Shown one piece after another: positions 5,730 through 12,125 of a stretch of 15,905 bases of DNA. Positions within the stretch are counted from its first letter, which is position 1. Every line of letters begins with the position of its first letter. The translations under genes and the position numbers were made by a program. The stretch lies in contig JAKLLP010000012.1 of assembly GCA_023150055.1 (NCBI GenBank), positions 1 to 15,905 of the forward strand, given 5' to 3'. The stretch comes from Gammaproteobacteria bacterium (GTDB lineage: Bacteria; Pseudomonadota; Gammaproteobacteria; Steroidobacterales; GCA-2729495). Under the pieces are notes generated by a model. The model saw only the letters and a program-made list of their open reading frames with translations. It was not told the origin of the DNA and made no database searches.

Positions 5730-6632
5730 TCACCCGGACGAATCATCGCGCTGCCGAGCCAGCTCCTTGCGTTTCATGTCCAGATACTGCGATTTCGTCA
5801 GCTCCTTGAGCTGTAGCGGGTAGCGCTCCGTTGCCGCGAACCAGGCTCGCAGGCGCCTTTCCTCGCGCACCTCCGACGGTAACGAAGTCGTTTCGAGATA
5901 GGCATCTATCGCCAGGAAATAGCGCATCACATTGCGCTCGATGGCACCCCGCAAGCCACCGACATGAATGGGCCGACCATCACCCGTTTGTCCGACCGTG
6001 CTGAAACCGATGCGGTTTCGCCCCACCGTGCCGAGATAGGTGCTCGCCGCCAGGCGTGCCGCCACTCCATAGGTGTACGCGTAGGACAAGTGAAGATAGG
6101 ACTGCGTAGCGTCCAGAGGCGTCACCTCGAGTGACAGCTCGTAGTCATTGGTCCCGAATGGGCCCGAGTCGGCGTGCATCCGCAGAGCCAGATAATCGGT
6201 GGCTTGCGCATCTGCATCGAACGAGAAGCGTATTTCCCGGGTGTTCTCCAGCGCCTGTTCATGCTTTCTGCCGACGCTCAATACAATTTGCCGGGACGGC
6301 TTCCCCGGCAATGCCACGCAGCGCTTGGCGTTGAGATGCAGAATCAGGACATCGCACCATTGTGCAGCAGTGCGTAGGGTGAGCCGGATGGTCGCGAAGG
6401 GGTGCCCGACGACGGCGTGCACATGTCCGCTGAGCGCGTTGGCGGTCTGCGCGGACGTCAGGTGGAGCGGCTGACTGAACGAGGTGTTCGTCAGCTCGGG
6501 CTTGATGGTCTCGTACTGTTGCCGAAGGGCCGTGGCATCGGATGCGATTGTCGGTCCGCTGCATGCACACAACAGCAGGAGACCGGCGGCAAGGCGGCGC
6601 TCAATCGAAGTGCACGCCCAATTCCATGACAC
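5730..6632 (-). CDS. Exported protein of unknown function, about 300 residues
   Basis: The frame is open from 6695 (GTG) to a stop at 5730. I prefer the GTG at 6632 because it places a normal signal peptide at the N-terminus: ERR, then LAAGLLLLCACSG, with a possible lipobox (LCAC) or cleavage after TIAS. The GTG at 6695 would give a 36-residue n-region, but it sits 3 bases after the upstream stop, so it cannot be excluded. The mature part starts with a helical segment (LRQQYETIKPEL), then HVHAVVGHPFATIRLTL, a Trp-Cys pair (AQWCDVLILHLN), aromatic-rich strands (SYLHLSYAYTYG) and a helical C-terminus ending in a Lys/Arg-rich tail (YLDMKRKELARQR). I recall similar uncharacterised exported proteins in proteobacteria but no named domain. 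It is third in a tight cluster after two small membrane proteins. Confidence 0.72.
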   Translation of the reverse strand: MSWNWACTSIERRLAAGLLLLCACSGPTIASDATALRQQYETIKPELTNTSFSQPLHLTSAQTANALSGHVHAVVGHPFATIRLTLRTAAQWCDVLILHLNAKRCVALPGKPSRQIVLSVGRKHEQALENTREIRFSFDADAQATDYLALRMHADSGPFGTNDYELSLEVTPLDATQSYLHLSYAYTYGVAARLAASTYLGTVGRNRIGFSTVGQTGDGRPIHVGGLRGAIERNVMRYFLAIDAYLETTSLPSEVREERRLRAWFAATERYPLQLKELTKSQYLDMKRKELARQRDDSSG

Positions 6633-6698
6633 GCTGCACCGTCGTGCCACGGACACACACGCCTTGCCTGGAAACGTGTAGCAGTCAGGTCTCACAGC

Positions 6699-6932
6699 TC
6701 ATGAGGAACCCTGGCCCTTTCTGGTGCCGAGCAACAGGAGTCCCCCGCCCGCGGCTAATGCGGCCACGCCGGCCCACACCGGGATGTTCACCGTTTCCCT
6801 GTCCCTGACACTCAGCTCGAGCGAGCCGAGTCTGGCCTTGGTCGTCTCTTTCGTATAGCTGAAACTACCGTATGCCAGCGCCAGAGCTCCGGCTATGAGC
6901 AGGACGATCGCCATCACTTTCAGTTGGCTCAC
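6699..6932 (-). CDS. Two-helix small membrane protein
   Basis: A 77-residue protein starting with GTG at 6932, immediately after the TAA of the lmo0937-type gene (no spacer). The SD GGAGGG lies inside the end of that gene, about 9 bases before the GTG. There are two hydrophobic helices: residues 6-23 (VMAIVLLIAGALALAYG) and about 52-68 (VWAGVAALAAGGGLLLLG). The loop between them (SYTKETTKARLGSLELSV and beyond) is charged, and the tail is a short basic GTRKGQGSS. Both ends should be cytoplasmic with a periplasmic loop, or the reverse. Proteins of this size and loop pattern are common uncharacterised membrane proteins in proteobacterial stress clusters. The close coupling suggests a joint function with its upstream partner. 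Confidence 0.8.
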   Translation of the reverse strand: MSQLKVMAIVLLIAGALALAYGSFSYTKETTKARLGSLELSVRDRETVNIPVWAGVAALAAGGGLLLLGTRKGQGSS

Positions 6933-7082
6933 TTACAGAACCCTCCGGCCGCGCAGCACCCGAAGCGCGAGGACTACCAGCGCGATAACCAGCAGGACAT
7001 GGATAAAACCGCCCATGGTGTAGGAGCTGACGAGCCCCAGTAACCACAGGATAATCAAGATGACGGCGATGGTTTCGAGCAT
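6933..7082 (-). CDS. lmo0937-family (DUF5670-type) small membrane protein
   Basis: A 49-residue protein from the ATG at 7082, with GGAGA 9 bases upstream. The open frame reaches 7142, but that extension has no SD and is not hydrophobic. The sequence MLETIAVILIILWLLGLVSS, then YTMGGFIHVLLVIALVVLAL, ends RVLRGRRVL. This is the typical two-helix lmo0937-family pattern, with the conserved WLLGLVSSYTxGGxIHxLLVIA signature and an Arg-rich tail. Members are small inner-membrane proteins often found among general-stress genes; no molecular activity is established. It is the first gene of a cluster with the two-helix protein and the exported protein. An AGCGTACAGAC motif lies 65 bases upstream. Confidence 0.88.
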   Translation of the reverse strand: MLETIAVILIILWLLGLVSSYTMGGFIHVLLVIALVVLALRVLRGRRVL

Positions 7083-7582
7083 GTGTGCTGTCTCCGGTGG
7101 CGGGTGTTGCCGCGAAGAAGTAATACTGGCCCGGGACGCCATTTGAGTCTGTACGCTACCGAACCCGGGACCTGTTCCACGGATAACCTGACCAAGGCGC
7201 CGCAGTGCCCGGCTGCAGCCCGGGCGAGTAACAATGCGTGGGGCGGGTCTGGGCGCCGACTACCATGTCGGACATTGTTGCCACGCTCTCGCCCCGATAA
7301 ATCGGCCGACGTGTGCTATCGCCGCTCAGAATACGGGTTTGGCAAGACCAGGCCGTGCGCGCCACGCAGTGGTCAACAGGCCGAGTGCGGCGCCGTTCGT
7401 CTTCATGACTCGGTGGCGGCTGTGAAAAACAGACCGGTTACCTTGCCGGCGGTCAGTAGCCGGTGGGTGTCCCAGACAATATCCTGACTCGAGGACCCTG
7501 CTCAGGACCGCTGTCGAAGCCTGCGATGGCGGTTGGTGGACCGGCGCGCGACATGTCGGTCGGAACGAGCGTTGGCGGCGCA
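7083..7582. other. 500-base intergenic region
   Basis: No convincing gene is seen on either strand: the short open frames here are Arg/Pro-rich with no SD or recognisable motif. It lies between the 5' end of the lmo0937-type gene and the 3' end of the Crp/Fnr-type gene. It holds the motif at 7147-7164, and GC-rich self-complementary stretches such as CCCGGCTGCAGCCCGGG near 7209, but no clear terminator. Confidence 0.6.
7147..7164 (-). promoter_or_regulatory. AGCGTACAGAC motif upstream of the lmo0937-type gene
   Basis: On the minus strand the sequence is GTTCGGTAGCGTACAGAC, ending 65 bases before the ATG at 7082. The site before the DUF4398 lipoprotein gene ends the same distance from its ATG and shares GTACAGAC. 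Function as an operator or promoter element is inferred from recurrence and placement. Confidence 0.42.
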
Positions 7583-8275
7583 TCAGCCGAGCAAGTCGTT
7601 ATAGGCTTTCCGATCAGCCGCGTAGCAGTCGCACGCGGCTGCCTTCAGGGCCGCACGATCGAGCACCGTGATTTCACCCCGGCGATAGCGGATGAGATCA
7701 CGCCGCTGCAGATGGGCGGCAGCACTGGTGATTCCGACCCGCCGCACCCCCAGCATGTAAGCCAGAAATTCCTGGGTCAGGTGAAAGTGCTTGGAGTGAG
7801 CACGATCCTGGCTCATCAGTAGCCAGCGGGCGAGTCGTGGACCGACCTGGTGGAAGCGAGTGCACGCGGCCGCCGTCGCCAGCTGTGCCATCAGCACGTA
7901 GAGGTAGCGATTCAGGACTCGTCGCAGCGCATTGCTCCGGGCGAGTTCCCGACGAAACGACGCCGCGTCGATGCGCCGCGCCAGGCCCGGGCCCTGGACC
8001 AGGGCGCGCAAGGGCGTGGTGCCCACTCCAAGAGCGAGTTGCGCACCCAGCATGCCTTCGCGCCCGACCATGCCGACCTCGATCCCCGGTTTACCGTCAA
8101 TCGCGGTCACCATCGAGATGAAGCCATCGACAGGAAAATACACATCGCGCAGGAGCTCGTTGGGAGCGTATAGCAAGGTACCGAGCTCCAGCTGCACGGA
8201 TTCGGATACCGCGAGCAGCCGCAGCCGATCCCGGCGCGGAAGCAGTGCGATCAGATGATTTTCCGCGACGGTCAC
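7583..8275 (-). CDS. Crp/Fnr-family transcriptional regulator
   Basis: A 230-residue protein from the GTG at 8275, preceded by CGGGAGAG. The frame is open to 8560, but the extension lacks family sequence and 230 residues is the usual length. The N-terminal cyclic-nucleotide-binding-type barrel begins ENHLIALLPRRDRLRLL and includes VYFPVDGFISMV and VGMVGREGMLGAQLALG. The cAMP-contacting Arg-Ser pattern of true CRP is not evident, and there are no clustered N-terminal Cys for an FNR-type iron-sulfur centre. After the dimerisation helix, the HTH region reads LTQEFLAYMLGVRRVGITSA. The tail (KAAACDCYAADRKAYNDLL) is typical of a large uncharacterised Crp/Fnr subgroup found near stress genes. The ligand is unknown. 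It lies 188 bases after the diguanylate cyclase gene, so it may have its own promoter, and it is a candidate regulator of the island. Confidence 0.9.
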   Translation of the reverse strand: MTVAENHLIALLPRRDRLRLLAVSESVQLELGTLLYAPNELLRDVYFPVDGFISMVTAIDGKPGIEVGMVGREGMLGAQLALGVGTTPLRALVQGPGLARRIDAASFRRELARSNALRRVLNRYLYVLMAQLATAAACTRFHQVGPRLARWLLMSQDRAHSKHFHLTQEFLAYMLGVRRVGITSAAAHLQRRDLIRYRRGEITVLDRAALKAAACDCYAADRKAYNDLLG

Positions 8276-8463
8276 CAGACTCTCCCGGAAGTTGCCCAGC
8301 GGGCGGCAGGGGCATGAATCGGTGTCGGTGCGCAGCCGCTTGCCCCCGGTAATCTCGGCATGAGTATGCGCGTCGGGCAGTGGCGCCACTGTCTGCCACC
8401 GCACAGAGAACTTGCTCGCCGCGTCCGTGGGCCGCAGGCTCATCAGCCCGCAAGGTTGTCGAG

Positions 8464-9216
8464 TCAATCCGGCCGAATCGCGCTGACAGCACTGCCAGGG
8501 AAATAGCGCAGGCCGGAACGCCCCGCGCTGGCGGTGCGCCGGGGGTCCGCGCCAGTGCATCGCTCGAAGAATGCATAGCCGGTGTGCAGGCGCTTGGCGT
8601 GGTACATCGCGGTGTCAGCGCTGCGCAGCAGTACCTCGGGGCTGGCGCCATCGGCGGGGTAAATGGCAATACCGATGCTGGGGCGCACCGTGAGCGCGAG
8701 CCCGCCGATCTGCACGGGAGCCGAGACGGTGTCGACGAGCTTGCAGGCCAGATGGGCGAGTTGCTGGCGGTTCAGGGAATCCGCCAGCAGACACGCAAAC
8801 TCGTCGCCGCCGAGGCGGCTCATCATGTCCTCCGCGCGAACCGCGCAGGCCAGTCGCGCGGCAGTGATTCGGAGCAGTTCGTCGCCAGCGTCGTGTCCAT
8901 ACCTGTCGTTGATCGGTTTGAATTCGTCGAGGTCGAGATACAGCACGGCAAACCCCGGACGCGGTGGCGTGACGCCGGCCAGTGCGTGCTTGAGATGCTC
9001 GCGAAAGCAGCCGCGATTCGGCAGCGAGGTCAGGCTGTCGTGCAAGGCCAGATAGCGCGCCTGCCTGGTTCTGGCCTCGGCGCCGGTCAGTTCGGCGCGG
9101 GTGTTGACCAGCGCGGCCCGCAACGCGAGAACTTCGCGTTCGACCTCTCGGTGCCGGGCGATCTCCTCCTGCAGCTTCGCCTGCAGTTGAGTCACGAGAT
9201 CCTCGGGGCTTGTCAA
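8464..9216 (-). CDS. Diguanylate cyclase (GGDEF domain), TTG start coupled to upstream gene
   Basis: About 250 residues. The frame is open to 9498, but the stretch above 9216 overlaps a real 68-aa gene in another frame. The TTG at 9216 overlaps that gene's TGA (TTGA), which points to translational coupling; only a weak GGTGGG lies upstream. Residues 1-55 form a charged coiled-coil helix (LQAKLQEEIARHREVEREV). The GGDEF domain follows, from ALHDSLTSLPNRGCF through LYLDLDEFKPINDRYGHDAG (metal-binding Asp) to the active-site RLGGDEF. RAED, five residues before GGDEF, fits the RxxD inhibitory site, so product feedback is expected. It makes cyclic di-GMP from two GTP. There is no membrane segment or sensor domain, so the input may come through a partner. 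A 40-residue tail follows the domain. Confidence 0.88.
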   Translation of the reverse strand: MTSPEDLVTQLQAKLQEEIARHREVEREVLALRAALVNTRAELTGAEARTRQARYLALHDSLTSLPNRGCFREHLKHALAGVTPPRPGFAVLYLDLDEFKPINDRYGHDAGDELLRITAARLACAVRAEDMMSRLGGDEFACLLADSLNRQQLAHLACKLVDTVSAPVQIGGLALTVRPSIGIAIYPADGASPEVLLRSADTAMYHAKRLHTGYAFFERCTGADPRRTASAGRSGLRYFPGSAVSAIRPD

Positions 9217-9419
9217 CGATCTTCGCCCACCGGGGGTTGGTTGCGAGCGTCGCCCGCCGGCGCCGGTGCGGGCAGCATCCCTATGGCGCCCTTGACGGCC
9301 ACCACCGGAAGCGACGTCGCTGCCTCGACCGGTGGCGGTGCGCCCTCGGAGGTGAAGTCGGTTTTCTGCTGCGCCAGGCTTCTGGCCGCGGGGGCACGGG
9401 TAGTCGCAGGTCGTGTCAT
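9213..9419 (-). CDS. 68-aa Pro/Ala-rich protein coupled to the diguanylate cyclase
   Basis: Starts at the ATG at 9419 with GGAGG 9 bases upstream. The sequence (MTRPATTRAPAARSLAQQKT, then DFTSEGAPPPVEAATSLPVV, and ending GDARNQPPVGEDR) is low in hydrophobic core residues and probably disordered. The block AQQKTDFTSEGAPPP looks like a conserved short motif I have seen in small uncharacterised proteobacterial proteins, but I cannot name a family. Its stop codon overlaps the TTG start of the GGDEF gene by 3 bases, so both are made from one transcript and the small protein could adjust or accompany the cyclase. No signal peptide is evident. Confidence 0.7.
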   Translation of the reverse strand: MTRPATTRAPAARSLAQQKTDFTSEGAPPPVEAATSLPVVAVKGAIGMLPAPAPAGDARNQPPVGEDR

Positions 9420-9644
9420 GTTGGATCCCTCCAGAGACTGGCGTGATGGATGCCGCCGCAAGTGCCTGCAGCGCGCGGCGAGGGAAATGCCGGATCACTG
9501 TGCTCCACCCACGGCAAAGGCAGCAATGACGGACTCATTGAAATCACGGAAATTCCCGGACTGCAACCGTTGATCAGATTATCGCGCGCGTGGTGCCGGG
9601 TCCGTGCGGTACCCCACGGAGTCGCGACCGACTTCAGTGCGTGA

Positions 9645-9655
9645 CCGTACGGACC
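9645..9655 (+). promoter_or_regulatory. Variant of the shared motif upstream of the GlsB/YeaQ-type gene
   Basis: CCGTACGGACC matches the site before the DUF4398 lipoprotein gene (ACGTACAGACC) at 9 of 11 positions. The C of GGAC is 62 bases before the ATG at 9716. It contains the palindrome CCGTACGG. This is the weakest of the listed copies. Confidence 0.3.
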
Positions 9656-9715
9656 GTGCCGCAACCCATGGGTACTGTGGTTGTCCTGGCAGTAAAGCCT
9701 TCAAGGAGCAGGTGC

Positions 9716-9985
9716 ATGAACATCATCGTCTGGCTGGTGCTTGGCGGGCTGATCGGCTGGGTGGCGAGCGTGGTCATGGGAGCCGACCACCGGCAGGGGA
9801 TCCTTCTCAACGTGGTGGTCGGAATCGTGGGTGCCTTTCTGGGCGGCTGGCTTCTCAGCGGGTTGCTGGGAGTATCGACCATAAACCAGGGCAACTTCAC
9901 CGTGGCCGGACTGCTCGTGTCGTTTCTGGGAGCCGTCATCCTTCTCGTGCTGGTCAAACTCGTGCGAGGTAATGCCGTGCGGTGA
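9716..9985 (+). CDS. GlsB/YeaQ/YmgE family stress-response membrane protein
   Basis: An 89-residue protein from the ATG at 9716, with AAGGAG 7 bases upstream; the frame is open further up but has no family sequence there. It starts MNIIVWLVLGGLIGWVASVV and continues with NVVVGIVGAFLGGWLLSGLLG and LVSFLGAVILLVLVKLV. These are three Gly-rich transmembrane helices with the GxxGWxA and VGxxGAFxGGxL patterns of the transglycosylase-associated (YeaQ/GlsB) family. Members are small inner-membrane proteins induced in stress and stationary phase; the biochemical role is not established. Before it lies a roughly 300-base region shared with the divergent 68-aa/GGDEF pair. A shared-motif variant lies 62 bases upstream. 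Confidence 0.92.
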   Translation: MNIIVWLVLGGLIGWVASVVMGADHRQGILLNVVVGIVGAFLGGWLLSGLLGVSTINQGNFTVAGLLVSFLGAVILLVLVKLVRGNAVR

Positions 9986-9995
9986 GGACCGCGAT

Positions 9996-10020
9996 CGCAG
10001 TAGTCACACGCAGTAGTCAC
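9996..10020. repeat. Two tandem copies of a 12-base sequence
   Basis: CGCAGTAGTCAC occurs at 9996-10007 and 10009-10020, with one base between them (period 13). It is intergenic, 11 bases before the palindromic TGTACG site, in front of the DUF4398 gene. It could be a pair of protein-binding sites or a simple duplication. Confidence 0.6.
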
Positions 10021-10030
10021 GCGAGCCGAA

Positions 10031-10050
10031 TGTACGCTGACGTACAGACC
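10031..10050 (+). promoter_or_regulatory. Palindromic motif upstream of the DUF4398-OmpA operon
   Basis: TGTACGCTGACGTACAGACC contains a perfect 6-base inverted repeat (TGTACG/CGTACA, 4-base centre). Its GTACAGAC matches the site before the lmo0937-type gene. The C of CAGAC is 65 bases before the ATG at 10114, the same distance as there. An operator role is inferred. Confidence 0.42.
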
Positions 10051-10113
10051 TCCGCCCCGCCGGCGGCCACACTCAGCCCTTGCAATGAATTGTTCCCACA
10101 GCGGAGAAAACCA

Positions 10114-10515
10114 ATGCCCGAGAACTCCCGAACACATGCCGGCCTGCGACCTGGTGTCGTGGCTGGTTTAGCCGGCGCGATCCTGCTCGCGGCCGGCTGT
10201 GCGTCAACGCCAGTGGCGCCAACCCAGTCACTGGATGCGGCCAAGGTCGCAATCACCAACGCCGAACGCGCAAACGCCGGCCGCTACGCCGGCGCGGAGC
10301 TGGGCGAGGCGCGCCAGAAGCTCGCGTTGGCCGACGACGCCGCGGAAAAGGAAGAAATGCTCGAGGCCGAGCAGCTCGCCGAGGAGGCGCGCGTCGAGGC
10401 TGAGCTTGCAACGGCCCGGACCGAGGCGGCAAAAGCCGTGGCGGTCAACAAGGAGATGGGCCGCGGAGCAGATGCCCTTACCGAGGAAATGCAGCGTGCA
10501 GGAGAGCAGCGATGA
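10114..10515 (+). CDS. DUF4398-type lipoprotein
   Basis: A 133-residue protein from the ATG at 10114, with CGGAGA 8 bases upstream. The signal peptide (LRPGVVAGLAGAILLAAGC) has lipobox AAGC. The mature part is one long charged helix region: SLDAAKVAITNAERANAGRY, then AGAELGEARQKLALADDAAE, then EEARVEAELATARTEAAKAV. This is the DUF4398 pattern, found in outer-membrane or periplasmic lipoproteins, usually paired with an OmpA-domain protein. Its TGA overlaps the ATG of the next gene (ATGA), and that gene carries a similar helical region followed by an OmpA domain. The two probably act together as an envelope spacer or scaffold, a role inferred from domain content. Confidence 0.88.
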   Translation: MPENSRTHAGLRPGVVAGLAGAILLAAGCASTPVAPTQSLDAAKVAITNAERANAGRYAGAELGEARQKLALADDAAEKEEMLEAEQLAEEARVEAELATARTEAAKAVAVNKEMGRGADALTEEMQRAGEQR

Positions 10516-11408
10516 ACACACCAGTAATACGCAACCGATTTTCTTCCCGGAAGGCCCTCGCGGCCGCCGGAGCCTTGACTCTCGCGCTGGCAGGCTGCGC
10601 CGCCGCGCCGGTCAGCCCGCAGGGCTCGGCTGACGTTCGCACCAAGCTCACCCGGTTGCAGGCCGATCCGGAGCTGGCCGGCCGGGCACCCGCGGCGATC
10701 AAGGAAGCCGAGGTCGCAGTGCGCACCGCCGAGGAACCGTTGACCAGCAAGGATGACGCGCTTGGCGCCCACAGGGTCTACATGGCCGATCGCAAAGTGG
10801 ACATCGCCGCGGCAAGGGCCTCGACCCGCTACGCCGAGGATCAGCGCGCCAGGCTCGGCGAGGAGCGCAGCCGTGCGCGTCTGGACGCCCGCACCCAGGA
10901 GGCGGATCTCGCTCGCGATGACGCCATCGTAGCCCGGGGAGAGGCCGCTGCAGCACAAGCATTGACCTCCTATGCGGAGCAGCAAGCCGAGGAAATGCAG
11001 CGACAGATCGACGCGCTGCAGGCGGAAGCCACCGACCGTGGCCTGGTGTTGACCCTCGCTGATGTGCTGTTCGCAACGGGCAAGTCCGACGTCAAGATCG
11101 GCGCCGCCAGCAACCTCAACAAGCTGGTCGGATTCCTCAACCAGTATCCGGACCGCAAAGCGCTGATCGAGGGTCATACGGATAACGTCGGCAGCGCGAG
11201 TTCCAATGAGGGACTGTCGCAACGCCGCGCCGACTCCGTCAAGAGTTACCTCATGCAGCAAGGCATCGGTTCCGAGCGCCTCGTCGCGTCGGGGAAGGGT
11301 GAGAGTCAGCCGATCGCGAACAACGACTCCACGAGCGGCCGGCAGCAGAATCGCCGCGTCGTGGTCGTCATCGAAAATCCACCGCCGTCCACGGCGTCAG
11401 CCGAGTGA
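10512..11408 (+). CDS. DUF4398-OmpA-like peptidoglycan-binding lipoprotein
   Basis: A 298-residue protein. Its ATG overlaps the upstream stop by 4 bases, with a GCAGGAGAGC SD inside the previous gene. The signal peptide (ALAAAGALTLALAGC) ends in lipobox LAGC, so it is probably anchored in the outer membrane. Residues about 35-175 are an Ala/Arg/Glu-rich helical region (DUF4398-like, then coiled coil: EEMQRQIDALQAEA). Residues about 185-290 form the OmpA C-terminal domain: VLFATGKSDVKIGA, LIEGHTDNVGSASSNEGLSQ (peptidoglycan-binding Asp in HTDNVG), RRADSVKSYL and QQNRRVVVVI (Arg contact). Such proteins tie the outer membrane to peptidoglycan non-covalently. The domain looks complete. No terminator is evident before the glycine-zipper gene, 55 bases downstream. 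Confidence 0.92.
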   Translation: MNTPVIRNRFSSRKALAAAGALTLALAGCAAAPVSPQGSADVRTKLTRLQADPELAGRAPAAIKEAEVAVRTAEEPLTSKDDALGAHRVYMADRKVDIAAARASTRYAEDQRARLGEERSRARLDARTQEADLARDDAIVARGEAAAAQALTSYAEQQAEEMQRQIDALQAEATDRGLVLTLADVLFATGKSDVKIGAASNLNKLVGFLNQYPDRKALIEGHTDNVGSASSNEGLSQRRADSVKSYLMQQGIGSERLVASGKGESQPIANNDSTSGRQQNRRVVVVIENPPPSTASAE

Positions 11409-11463
11409 CCGACCCAAACTGTTATTACAGCCGTTGTCAGCAACCCCATAGGATGATCGCGTC

Positions 11464-11991
11464 ATGAACAGGCAACTCGTCATCGGCAGTGTCGTGGGCG
11501 CCCTGACGGTCACCGCGATCGGCGCGGTGGCCGGCTACCAGGCCATGGATCGCGGCACTTACGCCGAGGTGATCGCCGTGAACCCCAGCATGAAGACCGT
11601 GAGCGCCCCGCGTGAGGAATGTCATGACGAAATCGTCAACCGCACGCGTGCTACCAAGGATCCCGACCAGATCGCGGGAACCATCGCCGGTGCGGTGGTC
11701 GGCGGCGTGCTCGGCAACCAGGTCGGCGACGGCAGCGGCAAGAAGCTGGCCACGGTCGGCGGGGCAGTGGCCGGTGGCTATGCCGGCAACAAGGTCCAGG
11801 AAGGCATGCAGGAGCGAAATACCTATCAGGAAAGCCAGCGGACCTGCAACACCATCCGGGACACGCGACAGGAGTGGTCGGGCTACGACGTGCGTTATCG
11901 ACTCGATGGACAGGAGCAGACGATCCACATGGCCTACGACCCCGGCAATCGCATTGCCGTCGAGAATGGGGCCCTCGTGATCGAGGACTAG
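11464..11991 (+). CDS. Glycine-zipper 2TM-domain envelope protein (17-kDa antigen type)
   Basis: A 175-residue protein from the ATG at 11464, with AGGA about 10 bases upstream. An N-terminal hydrophobic segment (LVIGSVVGALTVTAIGAVAG) serves as signal or anchor; there is no lipobox Cys. A Gly-zipper repeat follows at residues about 75-120: IAGTIAGAVVGGVLGNQVGD, then LATVGGAVAGGYAGNKVQEG, two membrane-inserting hairpin helices with GxxxG spacing typical of the Rickettsia 17-kDa antigen/SlyB-like family. The C-terminal part is a beta-rich domain (GYDVRYRLDGQEQTIHMAYD). Single Cys residues occur before (EECHDE) and after (QRTCNTI) the zipper and could pair. The family acts in outer-membrane integrity. 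A strong terminator follows within 20 bases. Confidence 0.9.
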   Translation: MNRQLVIGSVVGALTVTAIGAVAGYQAMDRGTYAEVIAVNPSMKTVSAPREECHDEIVNRTRATKDPDQIAGTIAGAVVGGVLGNQVGDGSGKKLATVGGAVAGGYAGNKVQEGMQERNTYQESQRTCNTIRDTRQEWSGYDVRYRLDGQEQTIHMAYDPGNRIAVENGALVIED

Positions 11992-12007
11992 CCCGCGCAC
12001 GGTAGCG

Positions 12008-12053
12008 GCAATCGACCCCGGCGGGTGATGCCCGTCGGGGTCGATTGCGTTTT
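12008..12053 (+). terminator. Strong rho-independent terminator after the glycine-zipper gene
   Basis: GCAATCGACCCCGGCGGG (12008-12025) pairs with CCCGTCGGGGTCGATTGC (12031-12048): an 18-base stem with one G-T pair around a 5-base loop, followed by GTTTT. It lies 17 bases after the stop of the glycine-zipper gene and separates it from the next lipoprotein gene. Confidence 0.9.
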
Positions 12054-12125
12054 CCTCGTAAACTTTCCGGGCTTGGGCCAGGTCTCAGCAGGAACCAATC
12101 CGGTGGCGGGCAAGCGGGAGGACCT

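Noticed and set aside
5401..5733. 110-codon minus-strand open frame entering the gap between the EEP gene and the exported protein gene
   Set aside because: Most of it is antisense to the GDFN/SDH catalytic region of the EEP gene; the 100-base gap itself shows no SD or clear terminator.
9217..9498. N-terminal extension of the GGDEF protein to an upstream start
   Set aside because: This stretch overlaps the SD-preceded 68-aa gene in another frame and reads as low-complexity Arg/Gly sequence, so the TTG at 9216 is preferred.
8380..9573. 397-codon open frame on the plus strand
   Set aside because: It is antisense to the GGDEF gene and its 68-aa partner; there is no SD, motif or plausible composition.
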